From contig CAZGSV010000121.1 in assembly GCA_964528605.1 (NCBI GenBank), positions 1-9,403 on the forward strand: a stretch of DNA of 9,403 nucleotides. The letters are read 5' to 3'. This DNA is from CAZGSV01 sp964528605 (GTDB lineage Bacteria; Armatimonadota; Zipacnadia; CAZGSV01). Within the stretch, counting starts at the first letter, position 1; the number at the start of each line of letters is the position of its first letter. The position numbers and the translations under genes are program-made. This document shows, piece by piece, positions 4,200-9,403 of this stretch. Under the pieces are notes generated by a model. It was not told the DNA's origin. It did not search any database and was given only the letters and a program-made list of their open reading frames with translations.

Positions 4200-7172
4200 A
4201 TGGCAGCGAAGGCGTTCTTGTTGTTGGCAGTGGCCGTGCTGTTGGCGCCCGGCGCCGATGCGGCGGTAAAGAAGGTACTGACCGCAGGTTCGGGCGCGGC
4301 GCCGCCGGTGATTGATGGCGACCTGTCCGACCCCGCCTGGGTGACCGCGGGTCTGTCGAGCGGCTTCTCTCGCGAGGCCGATGGCACTCCTACCACGCGA
4401 GAGACCACGGCATATGCGTTGTCCGACACGGAGCACCTCTATCTCGGGTTCCGTTGCCAGGAGTCCGATCCGGCCTCATTACGGGCCAGGGTAACCGAGG
4501 ACAACGCTTCAATCTGGGGAGACGACTGTGTCGCGTTCAAGCTCGATGCCACCGGCGGGAGCCCGGACATCCTGGAACTGGTCATGAACTCCATGGGCAC
4601 GAAGGAGTTGTTCCGGCAGCCGGGCGGGCACCTTGCCCTTGGGGGCATTCGGGTAGCCGCCCACGTTGGCACGGCCGAGTGGACGCTGGAATGCGCCATT
4701 CCCTTCGCGGCCCTGGGCATCGCACGCGCGCCGGAAGTTGAGATGCGCTGGCGGGTCAACTTCGAGCACCTGCACACTGTGGGCAAGCGCGACAACGACC
4801 ACTGGCAGTTTGCCGGAACCGAGTGGGATAACCCGGAGCAGTTTGGGACTATGGTCATCCCCGGCGGTGACTTCTTGGTCGGCCCGCTTAGTGTTCCCAT
4901 GCTCAAGGCAGGGGCGCCGAGCAATGCCTCCCTCACCCTCGTAAGTCACGGTTCTCAGGCCAGGCGTCTGAAAGTCTCGCTATCGGATATGACGGACGGG
5001 CAGGTCCTGTGCGAGGAGGTAGGGGTTCTTGGGCCAGCCGCCTCCCTCGAGGCGCCGCTGCCATTCCGCCCGTCTGCAAGCGGCGACCGGCAGTACCGCT
5101 GTGAGGTGCGGGACGCCGAGACCGGAAGCCTCCTTTACTCCATCGAGAAGACGGTCGCGGTGGGCAGGTCGGTGAGGCTGTATCCCTTCTACCACAGCCG
5201 GGAAGTGCTCGTGGACGCCGAGGTGTCTCCCTGGGGCGTGGCCGCGGGGCCCAATCTACAGGCGGAGTTGCTGCCCACGGGTTCCGAATCGGTGCTCTGC
5301 GTCTCGGCCGCCACGCCGCTGGCGAACGAGCCGGTAGCCCACGCGATCCTGAGGGTCGGCGACTTGTCCCCGGGGGACTACCGCGTCCGAGTGTCGGCCA
5401 AGGGAACTGGGGGCGAGTCGCTGGAGCCGGTGATCACGGAACGTATCACGTGGCCTGCGAGTCCGTCATGGCCTGGCGGACCCAGCGGGCTGAAGGTGCT
5501 GAACAACTTCGTCACCGAGTTGCTCAACGTGAGGCCGGGCGCAGGGAGCGAGCAGAGGTACAAGTTCTGGAACCCTCGCGACGGCTGGGTGTTCATCGCC
5601 TCCAGCGCGCAGGTCGGTGAAGGCGGGCAGTTGCGCCTGACTCTCGACGGCGCGCGCCCGGAAGATGCCCTGATCTTGCAGGACCGCGGCGGCTCAGCGG
5701 TTGCTGAGGCGATGCGGGAATTGCCGGCCGGTGACCACACTCTCCGTCTCCAGCAGTCCGGAACATGCCGGCCGCAGCGTCTGATAGTGCGCGCGATACC
5801 CGAGATGGTGTTCTGCAAGTTCGGCTACGACCCCCACATGAAGCCGTACGGGCCTTACGACTGGTCGTTCCTCAAGCGCAACGTCTGTCCTCACGTCACC
5901 ACGATCGTGGGGTCCGCGGAGCGGGCACCCGCAACCGAATGGCGGCAGGAGGGCCGAAAGTGGATTTTCGAGTGCCCGCTTCTAGGCACGTCCGGAAAGC
6001 CAGTGGCGGTGGAGGATGTGGAGCAGGAGTGGCTCACTCGCGCCTCTGACCCCGCATGCAAGCCCGACGGCATAATCGTGGACGAGTTCGGCAGCGAGAA
6101 CGACAACTACCCGGTCTGGGAGGAGGCCCTCAGGCGTCTTCACAGGGACCCGGGCTTCCAGGGGCTTTCCTTCTACCCCTACTCCGGCTCTCTGTGGGAG
6201 GGGAAGGACGCCACCCGCTTCCTACGGACGGTGCTTGAGTACGGTGACAAGTTCGCCTGGGAGCGTTATCTGGAGGAGCAACCCACCGAGTCCAAAGCGA
6301 GGGAAGTCCTCAAGGAGATGCTGAGCGACGAGATGCCGGCATGGGAGAAGGCGCTGCCCGGCTGTGTGCGGGATATGATCGTGTGCTTCAGTTACTTGTG
6401 CGCGCCCCCGGAGAGTCAGAACATCTACCCGAACGTTCACTACAAGGCGTGGATGGACATGCAGTACCGTTGGCTTGCCAACGACCCCTCGTTCTGGGGC
6501 GTCGCCGGCGTGATGGAGTACACCTGTGGCTACGCCGACGAAGAAGCGGTGCGCTGGGCGGCACGTCTGTACCGGCACTACTGCATCGAGGGCAACACCC
6601 AGCCCCTGTGCCGGGACCCGTACATCCAGGCCCACATCGAGAACGGCGACTTCGCCGACGGGCTCACCTGCTGGCAGGTGGAGCCTGCGGGGGCCGACAG
6701 CATCACGGCCGGCAGCATGGCCGGGTACAGTTGGCTTGAGGGGCGTTACCCGCAGACAACCGTCGGAGACACCTTCCTGCTGATGCGCCGCAGTGCCAGC
6801 AGGCCGAACGCCGTCTCGCAGACCATCAAGGGCCTGGTGCCTGGTCGCCTGTATTCTCTCAAGATGTTCACGGGCGACCATCAGGACCTCTCCGTCAAAG
6901 AGCAGCACGCGGTCTCCATTTCCATAGAGGGAGTTCAGGTGATCCGCCGCAAGTCTTTCCAGTTCGTCTACCCGAACCTGTCTGGCCATCTGTGGGGTCG
7001 GTACGACCAACCCGGGAAGGCGTGGATGAACTTCTACTTCGAGGTTTTCCGGGCTCAGGGCTCGGAGGCGCTTCTCAGAATCTCGGACTGGAAGTCCCCA
7101 CAAGATCCTGGAGGGCGCATTGGCCAGGAACTGATGTTCAACTTCGTTGAGGTGGAACCTTACCTGCCTTAG
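4200..7172 (+). CDS. Large secreted multidomain protein: CBM9-like module, TIM-barrel-like glycosidase-type segment, C-terminal jelly-roll module
   Basis: A 990-residue exported protein. Residues 1-21 are a signal peptide (MAAKAFLLLAVAVLLAPGADA). Residues about 35-222 match the CBM9/DOMON pattern: VIDGDLSDPAW at 37, TEHLYLGFRCQESD at 77, WGDDCVAFKLD at 106 and WTLECAIPFAALGI at 161. Residues 225-535 are beta-rich. Residues about 535-800 look like an alpha/beta barrel: a strand ends in KPDGIIVDEFGSEND (621-635), whose adjacent Asp and Glu resemble glycosidase active-site strands, followed by LSFYPYSGSLWEG (656) and MIVCFSYLCAPP (726). Residues about 812-990 begin NGDFADGLTCW, a typical opening of galactose-binding-like jelly-roll modules. 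I chose ATG 4200, 9 bases after AGGAA; a GTG at 4191 abuts that site and is unlikely. The module order implies glycan binding and hydrolysis, but I cannot assign a GH family; a non-catalytic role is possible. Confidence 0.85.
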   Translation: MAAKAFLLLAVAVLLAPGADAAVKKVLTAGSGAAPPVIDGDLSDPAWVTAGLSSGFSREADGTPTTRETTAYALSDTEHLYLGFRCQESDPASLRARVTEDNASIWGDDCVAFKLDATGGSPDILELVMNSMGTKELFRQPGGHLALGGIRVAAHVGTAEWTLECAIPFAALGIARAPEVEMRWRVNFEHLHTVGKRDNDHWQFAGTEWDNPEQFGTMVIPGGDFLVGPLSVPMLKAGAPSNASLTLVSHGSQARRLKVSLSDMTDGQVLCEEVGVLGPAASLEAPLPFRPSASGDRQYRCEVRDAETGSLLYSIEKTVAVGRSVRLYPFYHSREVLVDAEVSPWGVAAGPNLQAELLPTGSESVLCVSAATPLANEPVAHAILRVGDLSPGDYRVRVSAKGTGGESLEPVITERITWPASPSWPGGPSGLKVLNNFVTELLNVRPGAGSEQRYKFWNPRDGWVFIASSAQVGEGGQLRLTLDGARPEDALILQDRGGSAVAEAMRELPAGDHTLRLQQSGTCRPQRLIVRAIPEMVFCKFGYDPHMKPYGPYDWSFLKRNVCPHVTTIVGSAERAPATEWRQEGRKWIFECPLLGTSGKPVAVEDVEQEWLTRASDPACKPDGIIVDEFGSENDNYPVWEEALRRLHRDPGFQGLSFYPYSGSLWEGKDATRFLRTVLEYGDKFAWERYLEEQPTESKAREVLKEMLSDEMPAWEKALPGCVRDMIVCFSYLCAPPESQNIYPNVHYKAWMDMQYRWLANDPSFWGVAGVMEYTCGYADEEAVRWAARLYRHYCIEGNTQPLCRDPYIQAHIENGDFADGLTCWQVEPAGADSITAGSMAGYSWLEGRYPQTTVGDTFLLMRRSASRPNAVSQTIKGLVPGRLYSLKMFTGDHQDLSVKEQHAVSISIEGVQVIRRKSFQFVYPNLSGHLWGRYDQPGKAWMNFYFEVFRAQGSEALLRISDWKSPQDPGGRIGQELMFNFVEVEPYLP

Positions 7173-7233
7173 CGGTGCCGCCGGTGGCTGCGAGGTGTAG
7201 CGCTCAGGTGCGGAGGCGGAGAGGAGCCCCAAT

Positions 7234-7246
7234 CGAGGTGACCTCG
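7234..7246. repeat. 13-base palindrome CGAGGTGACCTCG
   Basis: A perfect odd-centred palindrome in the 123-base spacer between two convergent genes. It shares the core AGGT-S-ACCT with the palindrome at 9019-9031. No T-run accompanies it, so it is not an obvious terminator. The remainder of the spacer shows nothing else I can support. Confidence 0.3.
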
Positions 7247-7295
7247 CGCCCGAAGAGGAGCCGGGGAGAGGTCATGCGCAGGCGCGGGGCCTCGC

Positions 7296-8894
7296 TCACG
7301 GTTCCAGCCAGTACGAGTAGAAGTGGGCGTTGCGGAGGGTGAAGCGGAGGGATACCTGCTCGCCCTGCAAGTCGGCGAGGTCTCCCTGCCGCCACTCGAC
7401 CTGGGCGCGTGTCCGTTCGCCTTCCAGGGGCTCCGAGGCCGCCACCACGTCGCCCGCGGCATCCAGGACTTCGGCGCGCAACGCTCCCTTGGCAGCGTCA
7501 ACGTTGACGAAGAGCGTCTTGCCCGTCAGCCTGAACGGCTGGGTGAGGAGGGTGCCCGGGCGATCGCCGGCATCCAGCGAGATGAAGCCGTCACGCCGCA
7601 GTACCGCAAGGCATATGGCGCCCTTGTCGGGGTCGCGGGGGAGCACGTTGAACTCAGGCCGCGTGAAGCGCTCGTCTACTTCACCGCCGTAGTACTTGAG
7701 GCCGGTGTAGTAGAAGCACAGTTCCTCGCCGCGCACCACCGGCCACGAGGGGCCGATGATGCACGTGAGGTCGTAGGCTCCGGCGCCCAGAGGAGAGGAG
7801 TCGAGGAAGGGGCGGCGTTCGCCGAGGCGCTCCCAGTGGCGGAGGTCGCGGCTGCAGACGAGCTGCACCTGGTGGAAGCCCCCGTGGTCGTCAGGAGCCT
7901 GGCCGGTCTCATGGTACATCGTCGGCAGGCCGATGTAGAGACCTTCGTAGCGGAAGAGGCCCATGTTGTAGACCTGAACGCTGTAGCGGGCGGGGTCGTC
8001 GTAGGCCAGGGGCTGGCGCGTGGGGTCGGCGAGACGCGCCTCGATGTTCCCGCGGCCCAGCTGCTGGTCGAGGTCGTCGGCCTCGAAGAGCAACCGCGGT
8101 TCGGTCCATCGTTGGAAGTCGGCGCTGGTGCTCAGCCAGGCGGACCGGCCATAGCGCCCTCCGCCTCCTGCGTCCTTGAGGGTGGCGATGAAGGTGTGAG
8201 TGTAGGGGTCGTAACTCAGGTTCGACTCGTCGGAGGAGGGGATGGGCGGCACCTCGAGGCGCCGCCAATGGATGCCGTCAGGGCTGACCAGAGGTTCGCG
8301 GCCGTAACAGTGACCGAGCGCCTTGTACCGCCGCGAGGGATCGGGGTCGTCCGCATCGCGAAGGACGTTCTCCATGGCGTTGGCGGGCCACTCGAGTTGG
8401 GGATCCACGGTGACGAAGTTGTTGTTGCTGGAGCCGTTGACCTGCTGCTGCCCCAGAGCCGGCTTGCGCCAGTGAAGGCCATCCTCGCTCTCCACGTAGG
8501 TGGTTCCGGAGTGGAATGTGGAAGAGGTGATCAGCCACAGTTTGAAGACGTTGGCCTCCGGGTCCCAAGCGGGCGCGGACCTAGTCTGGAGGGCGGTCTC
8601 GCCCCGATCTAGGTTGGGCCGGATGACAGCGCCCTTCTTCGCGGGCGGGTGCATGGTCCGCAGCAGGCCGCTGATGCTGGCGATGCCGTAGTCGTCCAGG
8701 AACAACTGCCGTTGCCCCACGGGTACGGCGAACGAAGTCCCCTGTTCCATATCGGGTCTCTCCTGCCCCGCGGCGATTGCGCCGCTCGGGCACAGCAGCG
8801 AGGCAATGAGCATGGCGAAGAGCGCCGCCCGAGCCTGCCCGCTGATTGCCTGCAACCTCAAGCGCCCGAGGCGGGCGGATTGCGCGACCTTCAC
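7296..8894 (-). CDS. Secreted beta-propeller glycoside hydrolase-like protein (GH32/GH43 or sialidase-like)
   Basis: A 532-residue protein with a basic N-terminus and a hydrophobic segment (ALFAMLIASLLCPSGAIAAG, 24-43) read as a signal peptide. The mature part opens with VGQRQLFLDDYGIAS (59-73), a segment typical of GH32/GH43-like five-bladed propellers of environmental bacteria. It then repeats a blade motif: ESEDGLHWRKP (135), SPDGIHWRRL (204), STSADFQRWTEP (255) and SRDLRHWERL (348), each an Asp followed closely by Trp. A beta-sandwich follows from about residue 445 (LTQPFRLTGKTLFVNVDA), resembling the GH32 C-terminal domain. It probably cleaves or binds an extracellular glycan; linkage and sugar are unknown, and the canonical GH32 WMNDPNG motif is absent. 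The start is GTG 8894 with GGAG 11 bases upstream; ATG 8813 would truncate the signal peptide. The gene is convergent with the 990-residue protein gene and appears monocistronic. Confidence 0.83.
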   Translation of the reverse strand: MKVAQSARLGRLRLQAISGQARAALFAMLIASLLCPSGAIAAGQERPDMEQGTSFAVPVGQRQLFLDDYGIASISGLLRTMHPPAKKGAVIRPNLDRGETALQTRSAPAWDPEANVFKLWLITSSTFHSGTTYVESEDGLHWRKPALGQQQVNGSSNNNFVTVDPQLEWPANAMENVLRDADDPDPSRRYKALGHCYGREPLVSPDGIHWRRLEVPPIPSSDESNLSYDPYTHTFIATLKDAGGGGRYGRSAWLSTSADFQRWTEPRLLFEADDLDQQLGRGNIEARLADPTRQPLAYDDPARYSVQVYNMGLFRYEGLYIGLPTMYHETGQAPDDHGGFHQVQLVCSRDLRHWERLGERRPFLDSSPLGAGAYDLTCIIGPSWPVVRGEELCFYYTGLKYYGGEVDERFTRPEFNVLPRDPDKGAICLAVLRRDGFISLDAGDRPGTLLTQPFRLTGKTLFVNVDAAKGALRAEVLDAAGDVVAASEPLEGERTRAQVEWRQGDLADLQGEQVSLRFTLRNAHFYSYWLEP

Positions 8895-9199
8895 TGCGGC
8901 GCGGACTCCGGGTTTGCGATGGAAGGCGATGAGGGGTCTTGCGCCATAAGACGACTCCAGTGGGCCATGGTAGCAGATGCCAGCCCTAGGCAGGCAAGTG
9001 GGCGAGCAAGGCGGACCAGCAGGTCACCTGCGCTCGGCTTGCCCGCCGAAGGAGGGACTCTGTGTCGTGCCTGAGGCAGACCGGCCCCGGGCGGGCCCGA
9101 GGCTACAAGCCAGAGCCCCGGGCTCGGGATGTCTTCGACAGAGCAGCGTAAAGCGGGACGCTACCGCCGCAGGGGCTGCTGGGTCTGCTCTCCCGCGCT
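8895..9199. other. Intergenic region without a gene; GC-rich inverted repeats
   Basis: These 305 bases lie between the GTG start of the propeller gene and the stop of the RCK-domain gene, both on the minus strand, and hold no supported coding frame. They contain an interrupted stem (GGCAAG 8993-8998 with CTTGCC 9038-9043, CGAGC 9003-9007 with GCTCG 9032-9036) enclosing a 13-base palindrome, then a direct repeat of GCCCCGGGC (9084-9092 and 9115-9123). A 7-base inverted repeat AGAGCAG/CTGCTCT (9140-9146, 9185-9191) lies just after the RCK gene's stop and may mark its transcript end. No confident -35/-10 pair was found for the propeller gene. Confidence 0.4.
9019..9031. repeat. 13-base palindrome GCAGGTCACCTGC
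   Basis: A perfect odd-centred palindrome 125-137 bases upstream of the propeller gene's start, placed where an operator could lie. It shares the core AGGT-S-ACCT with the element at 7234-7246, on the other side of the same gene. It also forms the tip of the larger interrupted stem in this spacer. Confidence 0.35.
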
Positions 9200-9403
9200 C
9201 TACATGAGTTCCCGCAGCTTCTCCTCAGCGTCCGGATGAGCGATCAACAGTATCGCGTCGCCGGACTGAATCTCAACATCGCCTGAGGGCACCAGTATCT
9301 CAGCGCCCCTGAGCACTGCCGCGATCAGACATTGCTTGGGCAGCCCGATATCTCTTATGGCCTTGCCGGCCATCCTGCTGGTGGGCGGCACCGTGATCTC
9401 CGT
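9200..9403 (-). CDS. RCK_C (TrkA-C) domain protein, C-terminal end (5' part outside window)
   Basis: The last 67 residues of a protein whose visible part is one TrkA-C/RCK_C domain. This domain binds a regulatory ligand at the cytoplasmic face of Trk/Ktr potassium uptake systems, gated channels and some antiporters. The pattern is TEITVPPTSRMAGKAIRDIG, then LPKQCLIAAVLRGAEILVPS, then SGDAILLIAHPDAEEKLREL, matching the family's G-x-x-I-x-x-L/I-G-L-P, I-x-R-G and P-x-G-D-x-x-I-x-x-G-D blocks. The frame is open to the window edge, and the valine encoded by GTG at 9391 lies inside the domain, so it is not the start. Whether the full protein is a TrkA-like soluble subunit, a channel or a transporter with a C-terminal RCK domain cannot be told. 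It appears unrelated to the secreted glycan proteins beside it. Confidence 0.85.
   Translation of the reverse strand, partial: TEITVPPTSRMAGKAIRDIGLPKQCLIAAVLRGAEILVPSGDVEIQSGDAILLIAHPDAEEKLRELM

Noticed and set aside
6222..7232. Minus-strand frame (336 codons) opposite the end of the 990-residue protein
   Set aside because: It overlaps the barrel-like and jelly-roll segments on the other strand and its translation shows no domain logic.
7323..8612. Long plus-strand frame (429 codons) opposite the propeller gene
   Set aside because: The opposite strand encodes a signal peptide and repeated propeller motifs. This frame is a valine/glutamate-rich shadow without a recognisable domain.
9200..9391. 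RCK-domain frame as a complete small protein starting at GTG 9391
   Set aside because: The frame continues upstream to the window edge with domain-consistent residues (TEIT), and this GTG encodes an internal valine of the RCK_C domain.

Overview
This is a GC-rich bacterial chromosomal window. It carries a cluster of secreted proteins that look built to bind or process carbohydrate, plus one tRNA gene and the tail of an ion-transport regulator at the right edge. Signal peptides, CBM9-like modules, beta-propeller hydrolase-like folds, GTG and TTG starts and GC-rich hairpin repeats suggest a free-living saccharolytic bacterium, for example of the Planctomycetota, Armatimonadota or Hydrogenedentota kind. 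That placement is inference; no phylogenetic marker is present.

Layout. From 1 to 2307 a minus-strand two-gene unit reads leftward from a good sigma70-type promoter (2341-2369): a secreted CBM9-like/metallophosphoesterase fusion, then after 16 bases a secreted sialidase/BNR-type protein that starts at TTG and runs off the window. Between 2308 and 2689 lie three GC-rich hairpins (two are tandem copies of one repeat differing by a compensatory base-pair change), a plus-strand remnant of a GIY-YIG nuclease C-terminus, and the promoter of tRNA-Ala(CGC) at 2690-2765. An imperfect copy of the tRNA 3' end follows at 2818. A minus-strand 209-residue protein of unrecognised family occupies 3036-3665.

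A 534-base divergent intergenic region with several hairpins separates it from a plus-strand 990-residue secreted protein (4200-7172): CBM9-like module, beta-rich middle, TIM-barrel-like segment and C-terminal jelly-roll-like module. It is convergent with a minus-strand secreted 532-residue beta-propeller protein (7296-8894) resembling GH32/GH43-type or sialidase-like hydrolases. At the right edge (9200-9403) is the C-terminal RCK domain of a TrkA-type or channel protein, unrelated to the carbohydrate theme.

How the genes may work together: four proteins appear exported, and at least three look carbohydrate-directed, two sharing an N-terminal CBM9-like module. The simplest reading is extracellular recognition and trimming of decorated glycans. 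No transporter, sigma/anti-sigma pair, SusC/D pair or regulator is visible here, so no complete utilisation locus can be claimed. No CRISPR, transposase, phage or defence gene was seen, apart from the nuclease fragment.
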